A stretch of 6,184 nucleotides of DNA. Source: Mariprofundaceae bacterium. GTDB lineage: Bacteria > Pseudomonadota > Zetaproteobacteria > Mariprofundales > Mariprofundaceae. Of this stretch, positions 1 through 6,184 are shown one piece after another. The DNA is taken from assembly GCA_015488125.1 (NCBI GenBank), contig WFOJ01000111.1, positions 1 to 6,184 of the forward strand, in the 5' to 3' direction. The position numbers and the translations under genes are program-made. Numbering within the stretch: position 1 is the first letter of the stretch; each line of letters starts with the position of its first letter. Below the pieces are notes generated by a model, which was not told where the DNA came from, made no database searches, and saw only the letters and a list, made by a program, of their open reading frames with translations.

Positions 1-55
1 AAAACTCGACATCCTGGGCATTGCCCGAAATACCATTTAAGCGGGGAAAACAGTG

Positions 56-841
56 ATGAAGCATTATTCTGCTGAATTTCTCCGCTGTTATTTTCGTGAA
101 GTGGGCGTGCATACACCGTTGCCACCGGGGATTGTTTCGTCTGCGGAGAGAATGGATACAGAGGCAGAAACGCCCGCTGCCGCACCTGTCATGAAGCAGG
201 CTGCTGCCCCTGCATCCGTTGCAGCAGCACCGGCGACCGAAAAAGTTACACCGCCGGTCAGCCGGCCGCCAACCCCGGTGGTGCCTGTAGAGGCCAGTTC
301 ACTGGATGCCTTGCGGGCACAGGTGGCCGCCTGCCAGCGTTGCGCGCTGGCCAAAGGGCGCAAGCATACGGTATTTGGCACAGGCGACCCGAAAGCCCGA
401 TTGGTTATCATCGGCGAAGCGCCGGGAGCGGAAGAAGACCGTCAGGGAGAACCTTTTGTTGGTCCGGCAGGGCAATTGCTCAACCGCATGTTGGCTGCTA
501 TTGGCTTGCAACGTTCCGATGTTTATATCATGAACACCATCAAATGCCGTCCGCCCTGGAATCGCGATCCGGGGGAGGAAGAAATGCGAGCCTGTCGCCC
601 GTGGCTGGATGCCCAGTTGCGCCTGTTGCAAGCGCAGCACTTGTGCCTGCTTGGCCGGGTTGCCGCGCATCAGCTATTGCGCAGCGATGCCCCTCTTGGC
701 GTTTTGCGCCAGAAGTTGCACACGTATCAGGGTATCCCCGTCACCGTTACCTATCACCCGGCATATTTATTGCGTTCCTCGCCGCGCAAACAGCAGGCCT
801 GGGAAGACTTGCAGCGCATGGCCGAGGCCCTCTCCTTTTGA
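56..841 (+). CDS. Family 4 (Fe-S) uracil-DNA glycosylase
   Basis: Predicted 261-residue uracil-DNA glycosylase of family 4, the group related to the N-terminus of phage SPO1 DNA polymerase. These enzymes start base excision repair by cutting uracil out of DNA. Counting from the GTG at 53, four cysteines typical of the family's 4Fe-4S cluster are visible: C94 and C97 (CQRC), C165 (IKCRPP) and C181 (RACRPW). The uracil-pocket motif GEAPG is at 121-125, followed by GEPFVGPAG, and the second active-site motif HPAYL is at 235-239. Residues 1-30 (AEFLRCYFREVGV region) resemble the short N-terminal segment of proteobacterial homologues. Residues about 35-82 form an Ala/Pro-rich, probably disordered linker before the catalytic domain. 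A GGGGA ribosome site at 43-47 serves either GTG 53 (5 nt away) or ATG 56 (8 nt); I chose ATG. It converges on the minus-strand flavoprotein gene. The family is clear; substrate preference is inferred. Confidence 0.93.
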   Translation: MKHYSAEFLRCYFREVGVHTPLPPGIVSSAERMDTEAETPAAAPVMKQAAAPASVAAAPATEKVTPPVSRPPTPVVPVEASSLDALRAQVAACQRCALAKGRKHTVFGTGDPKARLVIIGEAPGAEEDRQGEPFVGPAGQLLNRMLAAIGLQRSDVYIMNTIKCRPPWNRDPGEEEMRACRPWLDAQLRLLQAQHLCLLGRVAAHQLLRSDAPLGVLRQKLHTYQGIPVTVTYHPAYLLRSSPRKQQAWEDLQRMAEALSF

Positions 842-967
842 CCCGCCTTCCACCTCCTACCCGCTAACAATCAAAGCCGGTATCTTTATTTTCCCGGCGA
901 TGGCAAACACCAACTACGCCACTGGCATGATCAAAAATGCAATGTTTGTGAGAGAAGAAAGGATGGA

Positions 968-985
968 TCGTCATGGCAATGACGA
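968..985 (-). terminator. Weak hairpin after the flavoprotein gene, possible terminator
   Basis: A perfect 7-bp stem (TCGTCAT / ATGACGA) with a 4-nt loop starts 7 nt past the stop codon of the minus-strand flavoprotein gene. On the minus strand it is followed by a pyrimidine-rich stretch (TCCATCCTTTCTTC) rather than a true U run, so intrinsic termination would be weak. Its place at the end of the leftward gene run, facing the convergent glycosylase gene, is the main reason to list it. Confidence 0.3.
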
Positions 986-992
986 CTAAATT

Positions 993-1538
993 CTATGCGC
1001 TGAACCTTTGCGCCAGTTCCCGCACATGGGCACCATAGCTACGAGCAGCCATGAGCTGTTGATCGCTGACTGCCTCCGGCATACCTTCGTTGTTGCCGGT
1101 ACGCACGCACAACCCCCAGTGCAGGCCGGCAACATCATATCCCGGAAGGCTACGCGGAAAGCCTGCGACAATCATGCCATGCTCCAAGGCGTTAGCGTGC
1201 AGCGTCATCAAGGTCAGTTCAGCACCACCGCCCTGACCACCGTAGCCACCACCGGTAACAAACACGCCCGCCACTTTGCCTTCCAAATCGCCATCCAGCC
1301 ATAGCTTGCCAGCCTGGTCGATCAATTGTTTCATTTGCCAGCACATGCTGCCCATATGCACGGGACTGCCGAAGATGATCACATCGGCGCCACACAAATC
1401 AGCCAGCGTGGTTTGCGCACAAAGCTGACAGCGCACAACATCATCCGTATTGCCCGCTGCTTTTGCTCCGGCGGCAACAGCTTGCGCCACCGCTTCGGTA
1501 TGTCCGTAGTCAGAATGATAAACAATCAGCGTTTGCAT
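993..1538 (-). CDS. WrbA-like flavodoxin-fold NAD(P)H:quinone oxidoreductase
   Basis: Predicted 181-residue cytosolic flavoprotein of the flavodoxin / NADPH-dependent FMN reductase superfamily, closest in pattern to WrbA quinone reductases. The N-terminus is a hydrophobic strand followed by a phosphate-binding loop (LIVYHSDYGHTEAVA, residues 4-18), the usual FMN phosphate site. SPVHMGSM (58-65) and the glycine-rich VTGGGYGGQGGG (94-105) match the FMN-contact loops, and the stretch LTLMTLHANALEHGMIVAG (108-126) closely follows WrbA. The end (SDQQLMAARSYGAHVRELAQ) also matches WrbA. It is shorter than the roughly 198-residue E. coli WrbA, lacking the insertion after the first half, and the WrbA GGDGSRQPS loop is replaced by TGNNEGMPEAVS. 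The ATG overlaps the permease stop codon (TGATG, 1536-1540), and a GAGGGG ribosome site lies just upstream, so translational coupling is likely. Fold and FMN binding are well supported; the exact electron acceptor is not known. Confidence 0.85.
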   Translation of the reverse strand: MQTLIVYHSDYGHTEAVAQAVAAGAKAAGNTDDVVRCQLCAQTTLADLCGADVIIFGSPVHMGSMCWQMKQLIDQAGKLWLDGDLEGKVAGVFVTGGGYGGQGGGAELTLMTLHANALEHGMIVAGFPRSLPGYDVAGLHWGLCVRTGNNEGMPEAVSDQQLMAARSYGAHVRELAQRFSA

Positions 1539-2689
1539 CAGCCCCTCGCTTCCCTGTCATTTTTTTGTCCGATGGCGCGTAACCACTCAGCCACGGCCCA
1601 TGCGCCAATAGTTGGCATACGATCCTGACTGGCTCGCCAAAACAGCCAGCCACCCAGAGCCAGGGCCGCCAGTTGCCCGGCCCACATGACCAGCCAGTGG
1701 GCATCGCCGTGACTGACTTGTTGCGTTAATGCCAACTGGATGTTGTAAAGCAGTACCAGTAAGGCAATGCCCATCAGATAAGCGCCAGCCTTGCTGGCCC
1801 GTTTGGCTGTATGCGAAAGAGGAAGCGCAAACACGAACAAGACCAGCAAGGTGGTGGGTAATAGCAGGCGACGATGCCATTCGGCGACAATATCCGGACG
1901 TGCATCACCGCTGCTGCGCATCAACTGCCACAGCTCGGCCCCTTTCATTTCAAAAGCTCTGGCTTGCCATTGCGGTATCTTCAGCAGTCCCAGGGCGCCA
2001 ATATCCATGCCCACGCGGTAACGCTTAAAGGCAATAGAACGCAGCTTGTCTGCTTCGCCTTCCAGCCGCACGCCATCAAACAGGGTGAAACGCAGCACAT
2101 CACCGACGCGCTCCAGTCGCGCTGCCTCGGCCATATACACCACGGGCACGGCAGCACGTCTGTCTTCCAGCATAAAGCCCTGCAGGCGACCGTCATCGCT
2201 CATGCCCTGCACATAAATGGTAAAATGATCGAGATCCTGATTAAAACGCATGGGCTCAAAAGACGGCGCAGGTTTCATTTTTTGTACCGCCATGAGCAGA
2301 CCCTGAAACAGTTTCTGCCCCTGTGGCATCCACACCATGGCGGTGATTTCAAGCAATACCGCCAATAGCAAGGCGACCAGCAACAGGGAGCGAAACATAC
2401 GTATATAGGAGACACCGGCAGCACGCAGTGCATCCATTTCACTGTTTTGATACAAACGCAGGATGACATGCTGCATGGCAAAGAAAAAGGCCATGGGCAC
2501 CGTGATCAACAAAAAATAGGGCAGGATGGCCGCCAGCATGGTGACCAGCAGCCCCCATTCCACGCCTTTATCGGCAAACAGGCCGACGAGTTTGAGTACC
2601 CGGCCAAGCAACAGTATGCCGACAACAACCAGCAAAGCGCCCAGAAACGGTGCCAGCCAGAGGCGCAGAATATAGCGATCCAGTACCAT
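1538..2689 (-). CDS. LptF/LptG family LPS export permease, LptF-like
   Basis: Predicted 383-residue inner-membrane protein of the YjgP/YjgQ (LptF/LptG) family. LptF and LptG form the membrane part of the LptB2FG ABC transporter, which extracts lipopolysaccharide from the inner membrane and passes it to LptC and LptA. The architecture fits: three N-terminal membrane helices (about 12-32, 46-70 and 100-120), a soluble periplasmic part rich in beta strands (about 140-250), then three C-terminal helices (about 276-293, 302-322 and 331-351). The loop LYQNSEMDALRAAGVS (79-94), which contacts LptB in the family, looks more like LptF than LptG, as does EWHRRLLLPTTLLVLFVFALPLS (270-292). I chose the ATG at 2689 because VLDRYILR is the usual family start; an upstream ATG at 2719 would add ten residues encoded partly by the inverted repeat. 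Neither start has a strong ribosome site. No lptG neighbour is seen. Family is certain, F versus G assignment less so. Confidence 0.87.
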   Translation of the reverse strand: MVLDRYILRLWLAPFLGALLVVVGILLLGRVLKLVGLFADKGVEWGLLVTMLAAILPYFLLITVPMAFFFAMQHVILRLYQNSEMDALRAAGVSYIRMFRSLLLVALLLAVLLEITAMVWMPQGQKLFQGLLMAVQKMKPAPSFEPMRFNQDLDHFTIYVQGMSDDGRLQGFMLEDRRAAVPVVYMAEAARLERVGDVLRFTLFDGVRLEGEADKLRSIAFKRYRVGMDIGALGLLKIPQWQARAFEMKGAELWQLMRSSGDARPDIVAEWHRRLLLPTTLLVLFVFALPLSHTAKRASKAGAYLMGIALLVLLYNIQLALTQQVSHGDAHWLVMWAGQLAALALGGWLFWRASQDRMPTIGAWAVAEWLRAIGQKNDREARG

Positions 2690-2705
2690 CGTGTGATCGT
2701 TACCG

Positions 2706-2740
2706 TGTACAAGTCCCATAAGGTATATGGGACTTGTACA
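2706..2740. repeat. Perfect 15-bp inverted repeat between gatB and the permease
   Basis: TGTACAAGTCCCATA (2706-2720) is followed, after the 5-nt spacer AGGTA, by its exact reverse complement (2726-2740). Transcribed from either strand it would make a 15-bp perfect hairpin. It begins 3 nt after the gatB stop codon and ends 16 nt before the chosen permease start. No U run follows the stem on either strand, so it is not a standard intrinsic terminator. It could act as an mRNA processing or stability element, a Rho-assisted stop, an operator for a dimeric protein, or a member of a dispersed repeat family. The sequence alone does not decide between these. Confidence 0.9.
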
Positions 2741-2743
2741 TCA

Positions 2744-4174
2744 TCAGTCTTGCAGCAATATTTTCAGGCGCTGATTGACCACAGCCGGGTTGGCCTGTCC
2801 ACGGGTGGCCTTCATCACCTGACCGACGAAAAAGCCGAACAATTTGTCACGGCCATTGCGGTATTGTTCAACCTGCTGCGGATTGGCTGCCATAACCTCG
2901 CGGATCAGGGCATCAATCGCACCGGTATCCGACACCTGCTTTAAGCCCTTCGCTTCAATCACGGCATCGGCGGAATCGCCGCTTGCCATCATCGCATCCA
3001 GCACATCCTTGGCAATCTTGCCGGAAATGGTGCCATCTTCAATGCGATCCAGCAATCCGGCCAACGCCTGTGCATTCACGGGTGAATCGGCAATATCCCG
3101 GCCCGCCTCATTGAGTCGTCCCAGCAACTCATTGGCCATCCAGTTGGCGCAACGTTTGGGATCTTTCGGATGCGCCGCCACCAGTTGTTCATACCAGGTT
3201 GCCAGCTCACGGGTCTGCGTCAGCACATCGGCGTCATAGGCAGAAAGCCCGTATTCCTGTTCAAAACGCTGACGCAACTGCCCCGGCAGTTCCGGCATGC
3301 CAGCGCGAATGGCGGCCACTTCTTCTGCTGATACGCGCAGCGGCGGCAGATCAGGTTCCGGGAAATAGCGATAATCGTGCGCTTCTTCCTTGCTGCGCAT
3401 GGAACGGCTCTCACCTTTCGCTGAATCAAACAGCCGTGTTTCCTGTACCACTTCGCCACCATCCTCAATCAGCTCGATCTGACGGTTGGCTTCGTATTCG
3501 ATGGCCTGTTTGATGAAGCGGAAGGAATTAAGATTTTTCAATTCCGCACGGGTGCCAAACGGCTCGCCTGGACGACGCACGGAAACATTGGCATCGCAGC
3601 GAAACTGCCCCTTTTCCATATCGCCATCGGAAACATCAAGAAACCGGATGAGCTGATGCAACTGCTTAAGGTAGGCAATCGCTTCGTCGGCGCTGCGCAT
3701 ATCCGGTTCGGAAACGATTTCCATCAACGGTACGCCGGAGCGGTTAAGGTCGATATGCGATACACCCTCCAGCCCTTCATGCATGGATTTGCCAGCATCT
3801 TCTTCCATGTGGATACGGGTGATGCCAATGCGCTTTTCACCATCGCCGACAGGAATATCGAGATACCCCTTCTCCACCAGTGGCACGGCAAACTGGCTGA
3901 TCTGATAGCCCTTGGGCAGATCAGGGTAAAAATAGTTTTTGCGGTCAAAACGCGATTCCAGATTGATGGTCGCGTTGATGGCCAGACCGGTAAGAATCGT
4001 CTTCTGTACGGCTTCTGCATTCAGTACCGGCAACTGCCCCGGCATGCCCAGACACACCGGACAGGTTTGGGTGTTAGGCTCTGCGCCAAAAGCGGTGGAA
4101 CAACCGCAAAAAGCCTTGGTTTTGGTGTTCACCTGCACATGGACTTCCAGTCCGATAACAACTTCCCAGCTCAT
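2744..4174 (-). CDS. gatB: Asp-tRNA(Asn)/Glu-tRNA(Gln) amidotransferase subunit B
   Basis: Predicted 476-residue GatB, the tRNA-binding and kinase subunit of GatCAB. It phosphorylates the side-chain carboxylate of Glu or Asp on mischarged tRNA and then receives ammonia made by GatA to form the amide. The start WEVVIGLEVHVQVNTKTKAFCGCS is the classic GatB signature. C23, C25, C38 and C41 form the zinc site (CGC...CPVC), followed by LGMPGQLPVLN. The conserved blocks RKNYFYPDLPKGYQISQ, HMEEDAGKS, DLNRSGVPLMEIVSEPD and CDANVSVR are all present. From about residue 330 the protein is the helical and YqeY-like tail domain that grips the tRNA elbow, ending VVNQRLKILLQD. Length is normal. The ATG overlaps the gatA stop as ATGA (4171-4174), and an AGGAG ribosome site lies 7 nt upstream inside the gatA coding sequence, so coupled translation is expected. 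Confidence 0.98.
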   Translation of the reverse strand: MSWEVVIGLEVHVQVNTKTKAFCGCSTAFGAEPNTQTCPVCLGMPGQLPVLNAEAVQKTILTGLAINATINLESRFDRKNYFYPDLPKGYQISQFAVPLVEKGYLDIPVGDGEKRIGITRIHMEEDAGKSMHEGLEGVSHIDLNRSGVPLMEIVSEPDMRSADEAIAYLKQLHQLIRFLDVSDGDMEKGQFRCDANVSVRRPGEPFGTRAELKNLNSFRFIKQAIEYEANRQIELIEDGGEVVQETRLFDSAKGESRSMRSKEEAHDYRYFPEPDLPPLRVSAEEVAAIRAGMPELPGQLRQRFEQEYGLSAYDADVLTQTRELATWYEQLVAAHPKDPKRCANWMANELLGRLNEAGRDIADSPVNAQALAGLLDRIEDGTISGKIAKDVLDAMMASGDSADAVIEAKGLKQVSDTGAIDALIREVMAANPQQVEQYRNGRDKLFGFFVGQVMKATRGQANPAVVNQRLKILLQD

Positions 4175-5646
4175 GCCTGTTCTCCTGCAGTAAAATCGGC
4201 GGGGGTCTGCTGATGCCAGGGCGTGGCTGCTTCATAGGCAGCCGCAGCGGCCAGCAAGCGCCCTTCTTGCCAGGCCGGGGCAATCCATTGCAGGCCTGCG
4301 GGCAGACCATCAACCATGCCACAAGGCTGCGATAAGCCGGGCAGACCGGCGAGGTTAACAGCGATGGTGAACACGTCGGAGAGATACATGGTCAGCGGAT
4401 CATCCGTTTTCTCGCCAATGCGGAAGGCAGGCACGGGGCTGGTCGGCGTGGCAATCACATCCACCTGTTCAAATGCCTGCTGAAAATCCTGACGGATCAG
4501 CGTGCGCACCTGCTGCGCCTTGAGGTAATAGGCATCATAATAACCGGAAGAAAGCGCAAATGCACCGGTCAGAATGCGCCGCTTGACTTCCGCGCCAAAA
4601 CCTTCGTCGCGGCTGCGGGTGTACATATCGAGCAAATCTTCAGGATGCTCGCAACGATGGCCAAAACGCACGCCATCATAGCGAGAGAGATTGGCCGAGG
4701 CTTCGGATGGCGCAATCACATAGTAGGCCGCAACAGCATACTGCGTGTGCGGCAACGAAATATCGACAATCTCCGCGCCCAACGCCTTACATTGCTCCAG
4801 CGCAGCATCAACAGCGGCGCGCACCCCTGGATCCATGCCGTCGATAAAATATTCCTTTGGACGACCAATACGCAGCCCCTGCATGTCGCGAGTTTCGCAG
4901 GCAGCCAGCCAGTCAACATCAGGCGCATCGGCAGCCGATGTCGCATCTGCTGGATCATGGCCGCTGATGGTGCCAGTCAGCAGGGCGGCATCGCGCACCG
5001 TGCGCGTCATGGCCCCTGCCTGATCCAGCGAGGAAGCAAAGGCGATAATACCCCGCCGCGATACCCGGCCATAGGTTGGTTTTAGTCCGGTAATACCGCA
5101 CAGCGACGCAGGCTGCCGAATCGAGCCGCCGGTATCGGTACCCAGCGCTGCCGGCGTCAGGGCTGCGGCCACAGCAGCGGCAGAACCACCGGAGGAGCCG
5201 CCGGGAATACAATCGGTATGCCAGGGATTACGGCAAGAACCAAAGGCAGATGTTTCGTTGGATGAACCCATGGCGAATTCATCCATATTGGTCTTGCCGA
5301 CCAGCACGGCGCCGGCTTCTTTCAGGCGGGTAATCACATGCGCATCATAAGGCGCGTGATAGCCCTTGAGGATATTGGAGCAACACTGCGTCGGGCCATC
5401 GCTGGTGCAGAAAATATCTTTCACCGCAATGGGCAGTCCTTCCATGGCGCGGGCACCATGCTTCGCCCGGTAAGCGTCAGAGGCTTCGGCCTGCGCCAGC
5501 ACATGCTCAGCATCGCAATGGACAAAGGCATTCAGCGTCGGGTTATGCGCCTCAATGCGCGCCAGGTATTGTTGTGCCAGTTCAACAGCCGTGGTTTCGC
5601 CACGCTCAAGTTGGTCTGCAAGTTCAGTCAGGGAACGGTATGCCAT
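4171..5646 (-). CDS. gatA: Asp-tRNA(Asn)/Glu-tRNA(Gln) amidotransferase subunit A
   Basis: Predicted 491-residue GatA, the glutaminase subunit of GatCAB. It hydrolyses glutamine and channels the ammonia to GatB. It is an amidase-signature enzyme, and its Ser-cisSer-Lys triad is visible: K76 in GLPIAVKD, S151 in PGGSSGGSAAAVAA and the nucleophile S175 in GTDTGGSIRQPAS. These sit a constant three residues before the S. aureus GatA triad (K79, S154, S178). Further conserved blocks are GKTNMDEFAMGSSNE (117-131), LKPTYGRVSRRGI (188-200), GYYDAYYLKAQQVR (368-381) and IATPTSPVPAF (398-408). The reading frame is open further upstream, to 5721, but that part overlaps gatC and is not homologous to GatA. 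The ATG at 5646 gives the usual MxxxSLTELA start, and an AGGA site 5 nt upstream overlaps the gatC stop. Length and motifs are normal, with no sign of damage. Confidence 0.98.
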   Translation of the reverse strand: MAYRSLTELADQLERGETTAVELAQQYLARIEAHNPTLNAFVHCDAEHVLAQAEASDAYRAKHGARAMEGLPIAVKDIFCTSDGPTQCCSNILKGYHAPYDAHVITRLKEAGAVLVGKTNMDEFAMGSSNETSAFGSCRNPWHTDCIPGGSSGGSAAAVAAALTPAALGTDTGGSIRQPASLCGITGLKPTYGRVSRRGIIAFASSLDQAGAMTRTVRDAALLTGTISGHDPADATSAADAPDVDWLAACETRDMQGLRIGRPKEYFIDGMDPGVRAAVDAALEQCKALGAEIVDISLPHTQYAVAAYYVIAPSEASANLSRYDGVRFGHRCEHPEDLLDMYTRSRDEGFGAEVKRRILTGAFALSSGYYDAYYLKAQQVRTLIRQDFQQAFEQVDVIATPTSPVPAFRIGEKTDDPLTMYLSDVFTIAVNLAGLPGLSQPCGMVDGLPAGLQWIAPAWQEGRLLAAAAAYEAATPWHQQTPADFTAGEQA

Positions 5647-5653
5647 GATCTTC

Positions 5654-5932
5654 CTACTCAATAACTTTCGGCACGACGTACAGGCCGGATTCGGTTTTTG
5701 GCGCGGCTGTTTGCAAGGCATCGCGCTGATTGGTGTTGCTCACCACATCGGCACGCAAAGGCATGGCCATATCATGCGGATGGGCCGTAGCTGTCACACC
5801 TTCGGTATTCACCGCTGCCAGTTGCTCCACATAGCCAACAATACGCTCAAGTTGAGGACCCAGCTCCGTCGCTTCTGCATCGGTCAGCCGGATGCGCGCC
5901 AACATGGCGACATTTTTTACGTCTATATCCAC
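5654..5932 (-). CDS. gatC: Asp-tRNA(Asn)/Glu-tRNA(Gln) amidotransferase subunit C
   Basis: Predicted 92-residue GatC, the small subunit that wraps around GatA and GatB and stabilises their interface. Family features are VKNVAMLARIRLTDAEATEL near the N-terminus, a helical middle (LERIVGYVEQL), the near-invariant loop VNTEGVTATAHP (41-52), LRADVV (59-64), and the C-terminal tail YVVPKVIE. I chose the GTG at 5930-5932 because GGAG lies 6 nt upstream on the minus strand and the resulting MDIDVKNVA start aligns with other GatC proteins. The in-frame ATG at 5957-5959 would give 101 residues but has no visible ribosome site. It is the first gene of the gatCAB run, 7 nt before gatA. No convincing sigma-70 promoter could be found in the 102 bp between it and the insertion sequence. 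Confidence 0.95.
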   Translation of the reverse strand: MDIDVKNVAMLARIRLTDAEATELGPQLERIVGYVEQLAAVNTEGVTATAHPHDMAMPLRADVVSNTNQRDALQTAAPKTESGLYVVPKVIE

Positions 5933-6034
5933 CGCTCGCTCCAGTATTGCGCAAATCATCAGTCGTGCGCATCATGTTTCGCCGCCAAGGCTATGCATCC
6001 GTTTGCAAAACAAAAGAGGCACCTGCAATAGAGC

Positions 6035-6184
6035 CAGGGCAATCGCATTAAAATCTTACCCGCCAAGAACCTTGAGCAAGTACTTGTGATCCCATCCGGC
6101 ACGTAATCGTTTAACTTTCATTCCTACCTTGAGAGATTTTTCCGCCTTGAGAAGGTTCAAAGCGATATGGCGAAGCGTTGCAAA
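6035..6184 (-). mobile_element. 3' end of an ISAs1-family insertion sequence (cut by window edge)
   Basis: The right part of the window is the end of an insertion sequence whose transposase reads leftwards toward gatC. The element probably ends at 6035, where CAGGGCAATCGCATTAAAA (6035-6053) begins directly after the transposase stop on the other strand. The CAGGG terminus and its short distance from the stop codon fit ISAs1-family terminal inverted repeats. The other end lies beyond the window, so the inverted repeat pair and target duplication (expected 8-10 bp, ending at 6034) cannot be confirmed. Confidence 0.8.
6056..6184 (-). CDS. ISAs1-family transposase, C-terminal 42 residues
   Basis: Reading the minus strand from the window edge gives an open frame of 42 residues ending in TAA (6056-6058). 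It contains LRHIALNLLKAEKSLKVG and then KRLRAGWDHKYLLKVLGG. This HIALNLLK...K..RAGWD..YLLKVL pattern is the conserved C-terminus of ISAs1-family (H-repeat related) DDE transposases, which cut and paste their own element. The N-terminal part and the catalytic DDE residues lie outside the window, so it is not possible to say whether the gene is intact. No stop or frameshift is seen in the visible piece. It is co-oriented with gatCAB, with its stop 123 bp from the gatC start. Confidence 0.88.
   Translation of the reverse strand, partial: FATLRHIALNLLKAEKSLKVGMKVKRLRAGWDHKYLLKVLGG

Noticed and set aside
2..40. Possible C-terminal tail of an upstream gene: an open frame ending in TAA at 38-40 (KLDILGIARNTI).
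   Set aside because: It is only 12 codons, other frames are also open across this edge, and the peptide matches no family I recognise. The position just before the glycosylase ribosome site is suggestive but not enough.
876..898. GCCGG / CCGGC hairpin with a TTTGATTGTT tail on the minus strand, as a terminator for the leftward genes.
   Set aside because: The stem is only 5 bp with a 13-nt loop and the tail is interrupted, so stability is poor.
901..990. Small plus-strand frame MANTNYATGMIKNAMF... of 29 residues between the convergent genes.
   Set aside because: No ribosome site precedes it, it has no recognisable motif, and it could arise by chance in a 150-bp gap.
3656..4213. Long plus-strand open frames opposite gatB, gatA and the permease.
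   Set aside because: They lie antisense to well-conserved genes, lack family motifs, and are expected by-products of codon usage in moderately GC-rich coding DNA.
5647..5721. N-terminal extension of gatA (25 extra residues) upstream of the chosen ATG.
   Set aside because: It overlaps the gatC coding end in another frame, has no GatA homology, and the ATG at 5646 has a good ribosome site.
5933..6034. Search for a sigma-70 promoter for gatCAB between the insertion sequence and gatC.
   Set aside because: Boxes such as AATACT or TTGCAA occur, but none pairs with a partner box at 16-18 bp spacing.

Overview
This window looks like ordinary chromosomal housekeeping DNA from a Gram-negative proteobacterium, most likely a beta- or gammaproteobacterium. 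The reasons are a GatCAB tRNA amidotransferase operon with proteobacterial-type sequences, an LPS-export permease of the LptF/LptG family (which implies an LPS-bearing outer membrane), a proline/alanine-extended family 4 uracil-DNA glycosylase, and moderately high GC. The species cannot be named from this sequence alone.

Layout, left to right. A plus-strand family 4 uracil-DNA glycosylase gene (56-841) stands alone at the left edge. A convergent gap of about 150 bp follows, holding only a weak hairpin. All remaining genes lie on the minus strand and read leftwards, in transcription order gatC (5932-5654), gatA (5646-4171), gatB (4174-2744), an LptF-like permease (2689-1538) and a WrbA-like flavoprotein (1538-993). 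gatC and gatA are 7 nt apart, gatA and gatB overlap by 4 nt (ATGA), and the permease and flavoprotein overlap by 1 nt (TGATG). The only real break is between gatB and the permease, where a perfect 15-bp inverted repeat fills most of the short intergenic space. At the right edge, 102 bp upstream of gatC, is the 3' end of an insertion sequence, with the C-terminus of an ISAs1-family transposase and a probable terminal inverted repeat.

Functionally, GatC, GatA and GatB form one enzyme that makes Gln-tRNA(Gln) and/or Asn-tRNA(Asn) from the mischarged Glu/Asp forms. The permease probably belongs to the LPS export ABC transporter, the flavoprotein is probably an FMN-dependent quinone reductase or relative, and the glycosylase removes uracil from DNA. 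The two genes behind gatB have no obvious functional link to it. I see no convincing undescribed system. The points most worth a second look are the perfect palindrome between gatB and the permease, the insertion sequence just upstream of gatCAB, and the LptF-like gene without an LptG neighbour inside the window.
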